NCBI GenBank assembly: GCA_963727635.1
Contig: CAVSHP010000015.1
Span: 944,074 to 1,008,073 of the forward strand
DNA: 64,000 bases
Origin: SZUA-36 sp963727635
Lineage (GTDB): Bacteria > Pseudomonadota > Gammaproteobacteria > Xanthomonadales > SZUA-36
Reading direction: 5' to 3'
The position numbers and the translations under genes were made by a program. Every line of letters starts with the position of its first letter. Position 1 is the stretch's first letter. This document shows positions 1 through 10,121 of the stretch, piece after piece. The notes under the pieces are model-generated. The model was not told the DNA's origin, searched no databases, and worked only from the letters and a program-made list of their open reading frames with translations.

Positions 1-87
1 GATTCTCGCTGAAAGCGATTGAAAATTCCGCAGACCTGCCGGTCTGCCTTGGTGTAAAATGCAGCGCTGCAAATTCAGGGTTATAGC

Positions 88-1192
88 GTGGAAACCAATC
101 AGATAAACAATCAGCTCTGGACCTCCAACAGCGCTCGACAGCGCTCAGGGGGTATCTTTGACTATGCGGGCAACAAGGACCGGCTCGAAGAAGTAAACCG
201 CGAACTGGAAAACCCCGAAATCTGGAACAATCCGGCAAACGCGCAGGCGCTGGGCCGTGAGCGTGCGCAGCTGGAGGGGATTGTCGGCACGCTGGACCAG
301 GTGTCGGCATCGCTGCAGGACAGTTCCGAAATGCTGGAGATGGCGATCGAGGAACAGGATGAGGAAATCCTTGACGCGGTGGCAGTCGGAGCTGGACAAG
401 GTCGAATCCGAAATCGATAAACTGGAATTCCAGCGTATGTTCAGCGGCGAAGTGGATGCCAACCCCTGTTATCTTGATATCCAGTCCGGTTCCGGCGGCA
501 CCGAGGCACAGGACTGGGCGGAAATGCTGTTGCGCATGTACCTGCGCTGGGTTGAGCGGCGCGGCTGGAAAGGCGAATTGATCGAAGTATCGGCCGGTGA
601 TGTCGCCGGTATCAAGAGCGCCACCATCCATATCACCGGTGACTACGCCTATGGCTGGTGCAAGACGGAAATCGGCGTGCACCGCCTGGTCAGAAAGTCG
701 CCGTTTGATTCGGGCAATCGCCGCCATACGTCTTTCGCGGCGGTGTTCGTGTCACCGGAAGTGGATGACGATATCGAAATCGAGATCAACCCCGCCGATC
801 TGCGTATCGACGTTTACCGCGCGTCCGGCGCCGGCGGCCAGCACGTCAACCGGACCGAATCCGCGGTGCGTATTACGCATCTGCCGACCAATACCGTGGT
901 GCAGTGCCAGAACGACCGTTCGCAGCATAAAAACAAGGACCACGCGATGAAGCAATTGCGCGCCAAGCTGTATGAACTTGAATTATTGAAACGCAACGCC
1001 GAAAGCCAGCAGCTGGAAGATTCCAAGTCCGATATCGGCTGGGGCAGCCAGATTCGCTCCTACGTGCTGGACCAGTCCCGCATCAAGGATTTGCGCACCG
1101 GCGTTGAAACCGGCAATACCCAGGCCGTGCTCGACGGCGATCTGGATCAATTTGTAGAAGCGTCCTTGAAGCAGGGCTTATCCGACGATTAA
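88..1192 (+). CDS. prfB: Peptide chain release factor 2 (RF2), frame broken by indels
   Basis: RF2 recognises UGA and UAA stop codons on the ribosome and triggers peptide release. The translation matches RF2 throughout: an N-terminal helical domain, the catalytic GGQ loop in SGAGGQHVNRTESAV, and the conserved end SYVLDQSRIKDLRTGVE. GTG at 88 is taken as the start because it gives an N-terminus of RF2 type (ETNQINNQL) and has AGGG upstream. Two single-base shifts are needed beyond the programmed one: one G appears missing near 119-121, and one extra base is present near 385-395. The main body reads in one frame from about 395 to the TAA at 1190-1192. lysS follows directly, the usual prfB-lysS order. 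Identity is certain; the exact frame is not. Confidence 0.93.
147..162 (+). promoter_or_regulatory. RF2 programmed +1 frameshift site
   Basis: The segment reads AGGGGGTATCTTTGAC, the conserved RF2 recoding signal: an internal Shine-Dalgarno-like AGGGGG, a 3-base spacer, the CTT slippery codon, then an in-frame TGA followed by C. In known RF2 genes low RF2 makes ribosomes pause at this TGA and slip +1, which autoregulates synthesis. The frame holding CTT-TGA has no start codon downstream of a TAG at 84-86, so it connects to the GTG at 88 only if one base is restored near 119-121. Confidence 0.9.
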
Positions 1193-1229
1193 GGCAGATC
1201 CGACAGCGAAGTAACGCAGTGAATAAATC

Positions 1230-2760
1230 GTGAATAAACAAGAACAAAACAGGGCAACCGACAACTACACAGGATGAAAACCGCCTGATCCACGAGCGCC
1301 GTGAAAAACTGCATGCGCTCAAGGCCGAAACCAACGCCTATCCGAACGATTTCCGGCCCAATACCCACGCCGCTGACCTGCACGAGCGGTTTGCCGATGA
1401 TGATACCGAGACCCTGGCGGATATCGATGAAAAATTCGCGCTGGCCGGTCGCATGATGGCCAAGCGTGTGATGGGCAAGATCGCATTTGTCAGGTTGCAG
1501 GACGGCAGTGGCAGCATACAACTGGTGCTGCAGCGGGATCAACCTGCCCGAAGGCCTGTACCAGCAGTTCAAGCAGTGGGATATCGGTGACATCATCGGC
1601 GGTCAGCGGTGCGATATTCCGCACCCAGAACGGCGAACTGTCGGTCAAGGCGGATGAATTGCGTCTGTTGACCAAGTCGCTGCGGCCGCTTGCCCGAGAA
1701 GTTTCATGGTCTGACGGATACCGAAACACGTTACCGCCAGCGCTATGTCGACCTGATCATGAACGAGGATTCAAGAAAGGTATTTCATACACGCTCGAAA
1801 ATCGTCCGGTTCATACGCGACTTCATGGAAGCGCCGGGCAGGGAGTTCCTGGAAGTCGAGACACCCATGATGCACCCGATTCCGGGCGGGGCCACGGCAC
1901 GGCCGTTTGTCACCCACCACAACGCCCTCGACCTGCCGATGTTCCTGCGCGTGGCGCCCGAGTTATACCTGAAACGCCTGACAGTGGGCGGTCTGGACCG
2001 GGTCTACGAGATCAACCGCAATTTCCGCAACGAAGGTGTCTCCACCCGGCACAATCCCGAATTCACCATGCTGGAATTCTATTGGGCCTATGCCAATTAC
2101 AATGACCTGATGGATCTGACCGAAACCATGCTGCGGGAGTTGGCGGAAGAGGTATGCGGCGAGCACGACCGTGACCTTTGAAGGACAGGAGATCGATTTT
2201 GGTTCGCCGTTTGAGCGCATGAGTGTCGAGGCAGCGGTGCGGAAATACAACCCCGACCTGAACGACGCTGATCTGTGGGACATGGACACCCTCAAAGCCG
2301 CCTGTGCGGCCCGTGATATCCATGTCGAAAAAGGCTGGGGCGAGGGCAGGCTGTTGATCGAACTGTTTGAAGCGACGGCGGAGGCAGAACTTTGGCAACC
2401 GACCTTTATTACGGCGTATCCGACCGAAGTTTCACCGCTGTCACGGCGCAACGACGACAACCCCCTGATCACGGACCGTTTCGAACTGTTTCGTGGCCGG
2501 CCGCGAGATCGCCAACGGCTTCTCCGAACTGAATGACCCGGAAGACCAGGCTGCGCGTTTCCAGGAGCAGGTATCGCAAAAAGATGCCGGCGACCTCGAA
2601 GCCATGCACTACGACGCCGATTACATCCGCGCGCTCGAATACGGTATGCCGCCAACGGCGGGTGAGGGCATCGGCATCGACCGGCTGGTCATGCTGTTGA
2701 CCGATTCCAGCTTCAATACGTGACGTATTGCTATTCCCGCATATGCGGCCGGAGGTTTGA
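1230..2760 (+). pseudogene. lysS: Lysyl-tRNA synthetase class II, multiply frameshifted
   Basis: LysS charges tRNA-Lys with lysine in the cytoplasm. Successive fragments cover the whole protein: the N-terminal OB-fold anticodon-binding domain (AGRMMAKRVMGK), class II motif 2 (RVYEINRNFRNEG), and motif 3 near the end (GEGIGIDRLVMLLTD), with the terminal residues IRDVLLFPHMRPEV readable to the TGA at 2758-2760. The GTG at 1230 gives the most plausible start. Seven single-base shifts are needed, near 1272, 1535, 1600, 1690, 2170, 2497 and 2712. Every segment keeps conserved residues, so these look like sequence errors rather than decay of an essential gene. The gene follows prfB by 37 bases. Confidence 0.92.
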
Positions 2761-2763
2761 GTT

Positions 2764-3126
2764 ATGGCACATCAAGGTAACCGCACAGGTGGATTAATAG
2801 GCAACCTGTTAATCAATACCATCAGCATTTTTGTCGTGAGCTACGTTCTTTCGGGTATTCAGATCGATTCGTTCATAACCGCCCTCATCGTGGCGGTTGT
2901 CATGGCGGTTCTGAACGTGACCCTGAAACCTCTGCTTATATTGATAACAATTCCCCTGACCGTGATAACCTTCGGCCTGTTTTTGCTGGTGGTGAATGTA
3001 CTGGTTCTGTACGCGGCTGACGCCCTGATCGATGGTTTTCACATCGCCGGGTTTTGGTGGGCGCTGGCATTTTCGATACTGGTTTCATTTGTAAACAGCA
3101 TCCTTTTCAGTCCGTCCAGAACCTGA
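2764..3126 (+). CDS. Phage holin family (YvlD-type) small membrane protein
   Basis: The 120-residue protein has four hydrophobic segments (about 12-28, 37-52, 54-78 and 95-113) separated by short polar turns. The pattern NVTLKPLLILITIPLTVITF and the overall size match the YvlD / holin-superfamily-IV membrane proteins (COG1950). Members are widespread and mostly of unknown function; the holin label rests on topology and does not imply a phage. It starts four bases after the end of lysS and may be co-transcribed with it. A hairpin-rich repeat follows. Confidence 0.75.
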   Translation: MAHQGNRTGGLIGNLLINTISIFVVSYVLSGIQIDSFITALIVAVVMAVLNVTLKPLLILITIPLTVITFGLFLLVVNVLVLYAADALIDGFHIAGFWWALAFSILVSFVNSILFSPSRT

Positions 3127-3209
3127 CTTAAAAAAGATAACGGAATTTACCAACGCCAGGCTGAAGCCTGGTATCGGGCTGACTCCAGACCCACCTGTAT
3201 GGGGGGAAA

Positions 3210-3485
3210 GCCGGGGCGGGTGGTTATTACCAGGACACGGCACAAGTACATCCCTGTAGCCTCGGACTCGGCTTCCTGCCTCGTACGGTCCTGGTAATAA
3301 CCACCCACCCCAGCTTCTGCTGACCGCCGTGCAAATCCTTCAGAAACCATTGGCCGATGATTTGCCACTGAGCCAAGGGGGTGTAGTGACTTGTTTCAGG
3401 ACCGTGCGAGACAGGAGTCGAGCCCGAATCCCCATGGATGGGTTCACGATGTGTCCTGAAACAAGTCACTACACTGCCTCGGCGC
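3210..3485. repeat. Composite twin-hairpin intergenic element, copy A
   Basis: This intergenic stretch holds two long inverted repeats. Hairpin A1 pairs 3218-3236 with 3288-3306 (19 bp perfect, extendable with a few mismatches). Hairpin A2 pairs 3381-3402 with 3453-3474 (22 bp perfect). A spacer of about 75 bases between them is homologous, in reverse orientation, to the spacer of the element at 30.85-31.13 kb. The stems and loops also resemble that copy. The element lies between genes that converge on it (membrane protein on the plus strand, puuD on the minus strand), so bidirectional termination or a topological role is plausible. Short open frames across it are not considered genes. Confidence 0.8.
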
Positions 3486-3595
3486 CCAGACAGAAAGGTG
3501 TCAACGTCCGACTGTGGTCACCACCAGCCAAAATGGGGCCTCTACTTGAGCATGGGGAACCTGGCTTAAGTGGGACAGTAACGGAGCGCAGGCGT

Positions 3596-4795
3596 TTATT
3601 GTTCCGCGTTGGCGTCCATGCTTTCAAACCAGCGGGCAACGAGTTGACGCTCGGGGTCCGTCATCTGCGTGAGGTTCGCGAGTGGCATGACACGGCTGAT
3701 CACCACGGTCTGGTAAACCCTTTCCGCATGCTGCACCAGTTTCTGCGGGCTGTCCAGTTCGACACCCAGCGGCGCGCCCGCGAGGCCTGCAAACGTGGGA
3801 GCGCTGGAATGGCAGCCCGTGCATCGCTGCTCGATGATGGTGAAAATCTCGGCGGTTTGTGGCGCAGCGTCTGCTGCATCCGCATGGTGTGGCGGCGCCG
3901 GTCCGGGCGCGGTGTAAACGATCAGACCCGTGAGCAGTATCAACGCGGGTAATAACGGCCAGGCCCTGAACCCGGGCAGGTGGCGGATGTTGAAGTAATG
4001 GCGGATGGCGACCGCAGCCAGTGAAAAGATTATCAACACCAGCCAGCCATGCGGATCTGCGTAAGTCGCCGGGTAATGGCCGCTGATCATGATAAACAGC
4101 ACCGGCAGGGTGAAGTAGTTGTTATGTCTTGAGCGTTGCAGCGCCCTGCGGCCCTTACTGGCATCGGGCACCCGGTTCTCCCTGACGGCGTTGACCATGT
4201 CCTTCTGCGCCGGGATGATGACCCGGAAGACATTCGCCACCATGATCGTACCAATGGCTGCGCCTACGTGAATATAAGCCGCGCGACCACTCAGCCAGGT
4301 GCTTAGACTCCAGGCCAATATCACGAACCAGGCGAAAATGAGCGATGCCAGCAGCCATTCGCGCCGGGATAGGTTTGAGCAGCACAGCAGGTCGTAGACA
4401 ATCCAGCTGGACAGCAGGGACAGGACACCGATGCCGATGGCTGTCGCGGTGGTGATGCCGCTTACCTGCGGGTCCAGCATATAGGTCTGTGCATTCCAGT
4501 AGAAGACGGTGATCAGCAGTGCCATGCCACTTAACCAGGTGGCATAGGCCTCCCACTTGAACCAGTGCAGGCTTGCCGGAAGTTGTCCCGGGGCTAGCGC
4601 GTATTTCTCAAGGTGATAGAAACCACCGCCATGGACCGCCCACAGGTCGCCTGCGATTCCTTCCGGCTGGTTCTGCCGTTGCAGGTGGTTTTCAAGCCAG
4701 TTGAAGTAAAAGGAAGCGCCGATCCAGGCAACGCCAAAAATAAAATGAGACCAGCGCAGCAGCAGGCTCAGCCACATATGCAGATGGGCTTCCAT
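3596..4795 (-). CDS. puuD: Membrane-bound urate hydroxylase (uricase) with cytochrome c domain
   Basis: PuuD oxidises urate to 5-hydroxyisourate and passes electrons through a C-terminal cytochrome c rather than directly to oxygen. The 399-residue protein has a multi-pass membrane region of about eight helices starting HMWLSLLLRWSHFIFG, then a soluble domain with a CTGCH haem-binding motif at about residues 325-329 and a likely axial methionine in VMPLAN. ATG at 4795 is preferred over an in-frame codon six residues upstream because it gives the typical family N-terminus. Downstream of uraH, xdhA and xdhB on the same strand, it completes the urate-oxidation branch of the cluster. The frame is intact. 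Confidence 0.92.
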   Translation of the reverse strand: MEAHLHMWLSLLLRWSHFIFGVAWIGASFYFNWLENHLQRQNQPEGIAGDLWAVHGGGFYHLEKYALAPGQLPASLHWFKWEAYATWLSGMALLITVFYWNAQTYMLDPQVSGITTATAIGIGVLSLLSSWIVYDLLCCSNLSRREWLLASLIFAWFVILAWSLSTWLSGRAAYIHVGAAIGTIMVANVFRVIIPAQKDMVNAVRENRVPDASKGRRALQRSRHNNYFTLPVLFIMISGHYPATYADPHGWLVLIIFSLAAVAIRHYFNIRHLPGFRAWPLLPALILLTGLIVYTAPGPAPPHHADAADAAPQTAEIFTIIEQRCTGCHSSAPTFAGLAGAPLGVELDSPQKLVQHAERVYQTVVISRVMPLANLTQMTDPERQLVARWFESMDANAEQ

Positions 4796-4828
4796 CCCTA
4801 GATATCCGCCCAAAACGTGCGTGACAAG

Positions 4829-7175
4829 TCACGCATCCGGGGTGTTGGCATACAGGCAGTTCAGGATCGCCTCGGGTGTGGCGGGGGTATTGAGCGACGG
4901 CAAGGTATCACCGCCCAGCTTGCCGGCAATGACCTGGTTGATGGCGCTGTGGACGGAGATGGCGAGCATCAGGGGTGGTTCACCCACGGCTTTTGAACGG
5001 TGGATGGTCCTTTCCCTATTGCGGCCCTTGTCCCATATCCGCACATTGAAAATTTCCGGTATGTCGCCACAGGTCGGGATTTTGTAGGTCGAGGGTGCAT
5101 GGGTGCGGAGTTGACCCTCGCCATCCCACCAGACCTCTTCGGAGGTCAGCCAGCCGGCACCCTGGATAAAGCCACCCTCGATCTGGCCCAAATCGATGGC
5201 CGGGTTCAATGACCTGCCGGCGTCGTATAGGATATCGACCCGCCGAATCTGCGACTCGCCGGTCAGGCAGTCCACTTCAACCTCGGAAACCGCGGCCCCG
5301 TAGGCGAAATACAGGAAAGGCCGGCCGCTCAGGGTTTGCGGATCATAGCTTATCTTTGGGGTCCGGTAAAAACCGGTCGCCGATAGCGAAACACGCCCGA
5401 GCCAGGCCTGTTCCGCCAGCGCCGCAAAACTGATTTCAATATCGCCAAGCCTGTAAGTGATTGTCTGCGAAGCGGATTTCGGATGTATCGACGGCGTACT
5501 GTTTGCTTGCAAAGCGGATCAGGCGTTTCTTGATCTTGCGTGCCGCCGCGCGCGCCGCCATGCCATTCATGTCACTGCCCGAAGATGCCGCGGTTGCGGA
5601 GGTATTTGGCACCTTGCCGGTATTGGTGGCGCTGATCATGACGCGCTCGAGATCGATCTGGAATTCATCGGCCACCACCTGCGCGACCTTGATCATCAGA
5701 CCCTGGCCCATCTCGGTGCCGCCATGGTTCAGATGGACACTGCCGTCCTTGTAGACATGCACCAGTGCCGCCGCCTGGTTCAGGAAGGTGGTGGTAAATG
5801 AAATACCAAACTTGGCGGGTGTCAGCGCAATGCCCCGGCGTATGACCGGGCTTTGCCGGTTGAATTCGGCGATTGCGCGTCTTCTCTCAGCGTAGCCGGA
5901 CAGGGCTTCGAGTTCCGTGATCAGCGCCTCGAGAACATTGTCCCTGACCTCCATGCTGGTAGGGCGTGATATTGCGCTCATGTTTTCCGTACAGGTTGAT
6001 CTTGCGCACACTCAGCGGGTCTTTGCCCAGGCGCATCGCGATCGCGTCGATGACACGCTCGATACCGACCATGCCCTGCGGTCCGCCAAAGCCCCGGAAC
6101 GCCGTGTTTGACACGGTATTGGTTTTGCAACGGTAGGATGTGATGCTGACATTGGGCAGGTAATAGGCGTTGTCGCTGTGGAACATCGCTCGGTCGGCGA
6201 TCGGCCCCGACAGGTCCGCGGACATGCCGCAGCGCAGTGCGTGGGTGAATTCGATAGCGAGGATGCGCCCTTCGGTGTCGAATCCCACGTCGTAGCGGAT
6301 CAGGAAGTCGTGCCGTTTGCCGGTTGCTGCGCATGTCGTCATCGCGGTCCAGGCGCAGTTTGACGGGACGGCCGCTCAGATCAGCCATGACCGCCGCGAT
6401 GATGGCCCACTGCGCCGCCTGGGTTTCCTTGCCGCCAAACGCGCCACCCATGCGGCGCACCTCGACCGTCACGGCATTCATCGGTCTTCCAAGCGCGCGT
6501 GCGACGAGGTGCTGGACCTCGGTCGGATGCTGGGAAGAGGTCAGTATCAGCATATTCCCGTCTTCCTGCGGCAGGGCCATGGAGACCTGGCCTTCCAGGT
6601 AAAAGTGGTCCTGGCCACCGGTGCGGACCTCGCCCTGCAGACGGCAGGGCGCCGCCGCGAGTGCGGCTTGCGGGTCACCCCGTTGCATGTGTTGGGGTTC
6701 GAGCACGTAGGATTTTTCCGCCAGCGCGGTCTCGATGTCGAGGATGGCCGGCAGTTCCTCGTACTCGATCCGCGCCAGTTCGGCGGCACGCCTGGCGATC
6801 GCGCGGCTTTGGGCCAGTACTGCAAACAGGGGTTGTCCGGCAAACTGCACCAGGTTCTTCCGCCAGCACCGGTTCGTCAAAATTGTGTACCGGGCTGATC
6901 TCGTTAACACCGGGAATGTCGGCCGCGGTCATGGTCCTGATCACACCCGGGTATTGTTCGACCGCGGACAGGTCCATGCTGAGAACGCGAGCGTGGGCGT
7001 ATTTGCTGCAGCCGAAATAACAATGCAGCAGTTCGGCAGGTTCGGGAATGTCATCGACGTAAAGCGCCGTGCCGGCAACGTGCTTGTGGGCGCTGTCGTG
7101 AGCAATGGCGGCATGGACGCTGCGGATTTTGCCTCGCGTATTCGCGCTGTGTCCGCTGTCATTCACCGCTGGCAT
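4829..7175 (-). pseudogene. xdhB: Xanthine dehydrogenase molybdopterin-binding subunit, frameshifted
   Basis: This is the large subunit of the XdhAB molybdenum hydroxylase, which converts hypoxanthine to xanthine and then urate. Fragments in order contain the N-terminal region (HVAGTALYVDDIPEP), the central MGGAFGGKETQA motif, the FRGFGGPQGM motif and the C-terminal region with GEPPLMLAISVHSA, where the glutamate-proline pair typifies the molybdopterin active site. The ATG at 7175 overlaps the end of xdhA by 17 bases. Four single-base shifts are needed, near 6870, 6310, 5960 and 5470. Since neighbours are intact and all domains are conserved, sequence error is the likeliest cause. Confidence 0.9.
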
Positions 7176-8676
7176 CTCCCGTGGCTGACCCGCCGGAAAC
7201 CTCCGTCGTGTAGCGGGTTCCGAGCCTGACGGGGTAGGGCGTGTCGCTGTGCTCGAGAAAAAAGCGTTGCAGCAGGTTTTGCGCAACACGCATGCGGTAG
7301 GCGGCGCTGGCGCGCATGTCCGTCAGCGGTGTGTAGTCTTCCGTCAGCGCCTGCATGGCCTGGCTGATGGTTTGCTGACCCCATGTTTTTCCCAACAGGG
7401 CCCGTTCGCAGTGCGTGGCGCGTTTTGGCGTTTCCGCCATGCCGCCGAAACAGACCCTTGCCGCGCTGATCCTGTCATCTGCAAGCGCAATGGAAAACGC
7501 GCCACAGACGGCTGAAATGTCCTGTTCAAAACGCTTGGAAACCTTGTAGATGGCAAATAGCCGGTGTGCCGGCGGCAGTGGCAAAAGTATTCTCGCAACA
7601 CATTCACCGACGCGCAGGTCCTGTTTGCCGTAGCTGATGAAATAGTCCTCGAGATCGATCAGGCGCTGGCCGCGAGTGCTTTGCAGGACCAGTTTTGCCC
7701 CGGCGGCGATCAGACCGGGCGGCATGTCGCCGATCGGCGAGCCATTGGCGATGTTGCCGCCGATGGTGCCCGCATTGCGCACCTGGGTGCCACCGATACG
7801 CCGGATCAGCGGCAGGAAGGCCGGGTAGCGCTCGGCGATGGCGCCGGTGGCGTCGGTATAGGTCACCGCCGCGCCGATCGAAAGATGCTCCCCATCGTCC
7901 TCTACCTGTTTCAATTCCTCGATACCGCCCAGGTAAATAACACTGTCCGGCCTGCGATTCTGCTTGGTCACCATGAGACCCACGTCGGTGGCGCCGGCCA
8001 CCAGCACCGCCTGCGGGTGCGCTTCTCGCAACTGGCAAAGTTCAGACATGCTCCGCGGCGCGTAAAACCACCGGTCACCGTCGTTGAGCGCCAGGGCATC
8101 GTTGCTCTGGATCGATTTCAATTGCGCAACAGTTTCACTTTCTGCTGTATTGAACCGGTCGCTGCGATTGGCCGTCAGGGACTGTTCAGCGGCGCGTATG
8201 ATCGGGGCATAACCGGTGCAGCGGCACAGGTTGCCGGCAAGTCCGAGGTCGATGTCGGCGCGTCCCACCGCGTGTTCCCGGTCATTGTGAAACATCGCGA
8301 ACAGCGACATGACAAAGCCGGGTGTGCAAAAACCGCACTGTGAGCCACTCTGTTCCAGCATCGCTCTCTGTACGTCGTGCAGTTCGTGTGCGCCGTGTCC
8401 TGAATCCTGCTCGAGATCCTCGACCGTCAGCAGTAGCTTGCCGTCGAGGGTGGCAAGAAACTGGATGCAGGCGTTAACTGCGCGGTAGCGGATGCGGGCT
8501 TTATGCAATTCTCCGATCACCACCGTGCAGGCGCCGCAATCACCTTCAGCGCAGCCTTCCTTGGTGCCCTTCAAACCCTTGTCCTCGCGCAGAAATTCGA
8601 GCACGGTCCGGGTCGGGTCGCAATTGCGGATCTCCTCGACCTGGCCTGCCAGTAAGAATCGAACAGTAGCGTGCAT
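7159..8676 (-). CDS. xdhA: Xanthine dehydrogenase small subunit (2Fe-2S and FAD)
   Basis: The 505-residue subunit carries electrons from the molybdenum site to NAD. It has an N-terminal plant-type ferredoxin domain with CAEGDCGAC, a second [2Fe-2S] domain with CGFCTPG and CRCTG, then an FAD-binding domain (VAGATDVGLMVTK; GGTQVRNAGTIGGNIANGSP) and a CO-dehydrogenase-flavoprotein-type C-terminal domain. It starts at ATG 8676, 18 bases after uraH ends, and overlaps xdhB, so uraH-xdhA-xdhB-puuD probably form one operon. No xdhC maturation gene is present in the window. Confidence 0.95.
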   Translation of the reverse strand: MHATVRFLLAGQVEEIRNCDPTRTVLEFLREDKGLKGTKEGCAEGDCGACTVVIGELHKARIRYRAVNACIQFLATLDGKLLLTVEDLEQDSGHGAHELHDVQRAMLEQSGSQCGFCTPGFVMSLFAMFHNDREHAVGRADIDLGLAGNLCRCTGYAPIIRAAEQSLTANRSDRFNTAESETVAQLKSIQSNDALALNDGDRWFYAPRSMSELCQLREAHPQAVLVAGATDVGLMVTKQNRRPDSVIYLGGIEELKQVEDDGEHLSIGAAVTYTDATGAIAERYPAFLPLIRRIGGTQVRNAGTIGGNIANGSPIGDMPPGLIAAGAKLVLQSTRGQRLIDLEDYFISYGKQDLRVGECVARILLPLPPAHRLFAIYKVSKRFEQDISAVCGAFSIALADDRISAARVCFGGMAETPKRATHCERALLGKTWGQQTISQAMQALTEDYTPLTDMRASAAYRMRVAQNLLQRFFLEHSDTPYPVRLGTRYTTEVSGGSATGDASGE

Positions 8677-8694
8677 CAGCTCCGGTCCCGCGTC

Positions 8695-9042
8695 TCAACT
8701 GCCGCGATAGGTGCTGTAACCGTAGGGCGAAAGCAGCAACGGCACGTGGTAGTGCTGGTGCGCGTCATCGATGCCAAAACGGATGACAACCTGGTCGAGG
8801 AAGCGGTGCTCGCCGTCGCGCTGTCCCCTGGCATTGAAATAGTCACCGGCATGGAAAACAAGCTCATAGCTGCCGGCAACCAAACCATCGGCCTCCAGCA
8901 GGGGTGTGTCACAACGGCCATCTTCATTGGTCATCACCGTGGTCAATGGAGTGGCCTGACCGATGCGGAAAAGCTCGATACGGATCGCCGCACCGGGGCA
9001 GCCATTGGCGATATCCAGAACATGTGTCGTTAAACGTCCCAT
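8695..9042 (-). CDS. uraH: 5-hydroxyisourate hydrolase (transthyretin-related)
   Basis: UraH hydrolyses the unstable 5-hydroxyisourate made by PuuD to OHCU. The 115-residue length is normal for a cytoplasmic homotetrameric TRP/HIUase. Visible signatures are the N-terminal LTTHVLDIANGCPG (catalytic His), an internal Arg-rich strand, the HYHVPLLLSPYGYSTY block and the diagnostic C-terminal YRGS. It is the first gene of the leftward operon and is divergent from puuE. Confidence 0.95.
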   Translation of the reverse strand: MGRLTTHVLDIANGCPGAAIRIELFRIGQATPLTTVMTNEDGRCDTPLLEADGLVAGSYELVFHAGDYFNARGQRDGEHRFLDQVVIRFGIDDAHQHYHVPLLLSPYGYSTYRGS

Positions 9043-9198
9043 GGCATTGTCCGCTAACCCCGTTTCGCTCGTTGACTATCAGTTATACTTTGAACAGCTT
9101 ACTCGGAGTATATCAGTTCAGGCAGCTTAAATTGACACACCGCATGTAATCGCATGAGACCTTTTATAGATCACGAAATTAACCGGTAAATCCGAATA
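9043..9198. promoter_or_regulatory. Divergent intergenic region between uraH and puuE
   Basis: These 156 bases separate the two arms of the purine-catabolism cluster and must hold both promoters. An inverted pair TATACT (9084-9089) and AGTATA (9107-9112) is separated by 17 bases, and the segment is AT-rich compared with its flanks. I cannot assign the promoters or name the regulator; no regulator gene lies next to it. Confidence 0.4.
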
Positions 9199-10108
9199 AT
9201 GAACAACAAATATTCCAGGGATATGCGTGGCTACGGCACCAGGCCGCCCGATCCCCGCTGGCCGGGTGGCGCCCGCCTGGCGCTGCAGATCGTGCTCAAT
9301 TACGAGGAAGGCGGCGAGAACTGCGTACTGCATGGTGATCCGGCATCCGAGACATTCCTGTCGGAAATCGTCGCTGCCGAAGCGCGCCAGGGTGTGCGCC
9401 ACATGAGTATGGAATCGATTTACGAGTACGGTTCGCGTGTCGGCGTGTGGCGTCTGAAGAGTCTGTTTGACCGTTACAAGATACCGGTCACGGTATTTGC
9501 CGTTGGCATGGCGGTAGAGCATTATCCCGGACCCAGTACGCGCCCTGTTTTTGGCCGGACACGAGATCTGCAGCCACGGTTACCGCTGGATCGATTACCA
9601 GTCCGTTGACAAAAACCTTGAGCGCGAACACATGCAAAAGGCCATCAAAGCCATCGAAGACGCCATCGGTGAGCGTCCGCTGGGCTGGTATACCGGGCGT
9701 ACCAGTCCCAATACCCGCGCGCTGGTCGTTGAGGAAGGTGGTTTTCTCTACGACGCGGATGATTACAGCGATGAACTGCCTTTCTGGAACCGGCAGCACG
9801 GCAAACCGCAGTTGGTGATCCCTTACACACTGGACGCCAATGACATGCGTTATGTGACTCCCCAGGGATTCAACTGTGGTACGCAATTTCTGCAGTATCT
9901 GAAAGACAGCTTCGACGTGCTCTACGCGGAAGGCGCGGACACCCCGCGCATGATGTCCGTGGGTCTGCATTGCCGCATCTCGGGAAGGCCGGGGCGCTTT
10001 GCCGCCCTCGAAGCGTTTTTGCGTTATGCCCGTTCGCACGATGAAGTCTGGTTCTGCCGCCGCATCGACATCGCCCGTCACTGGCACAGCCAGCACCCGC
10101 CAGGGTAA
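9199..10108 (+). pseudogene. puuE: Allantoinase, polysaccharide-deacetylase type, one frameshift
   Basis: PuuE hydrolyses allantoin to allantoate and belongs to the NodB/polysaccharide-deacetylase fold rather than the dinuclear-metal amidohydrolase allantoinases. The N-terminal fragment has RDMRGYGTRPPDPRWPGGAR and LNYEEGGENC, typical of the family; the second carries AGHEICSHGYRWIDY and SVGLHCRISGRPGR. One single-base shift near 9535-9550 separates them. The gene is divergent from uraH and followed 13 bases later by uraD. Probably functional in the organism, with a sequence error here. Confidence 0.9.
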
Positions 10109-10121
10109 TTGTGCAGTGGTC

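Noticed and set aside
2764..3126. Prophage remnant, based on the holin-family protein
   Set aside because: No other phage gene is nearby; this family is common in chromosomes outside phage.
3227..3469. Minus-strand open frame of about 80 codons across repeat copy A, homologous to a frame at 30858-31109
   Set aside because: It runs through two perfect hairpins and the spacer; the similarity is explained by the shared repeat DNA, and there is no convincing ribosome site. A coding role is not excluded but not supported.
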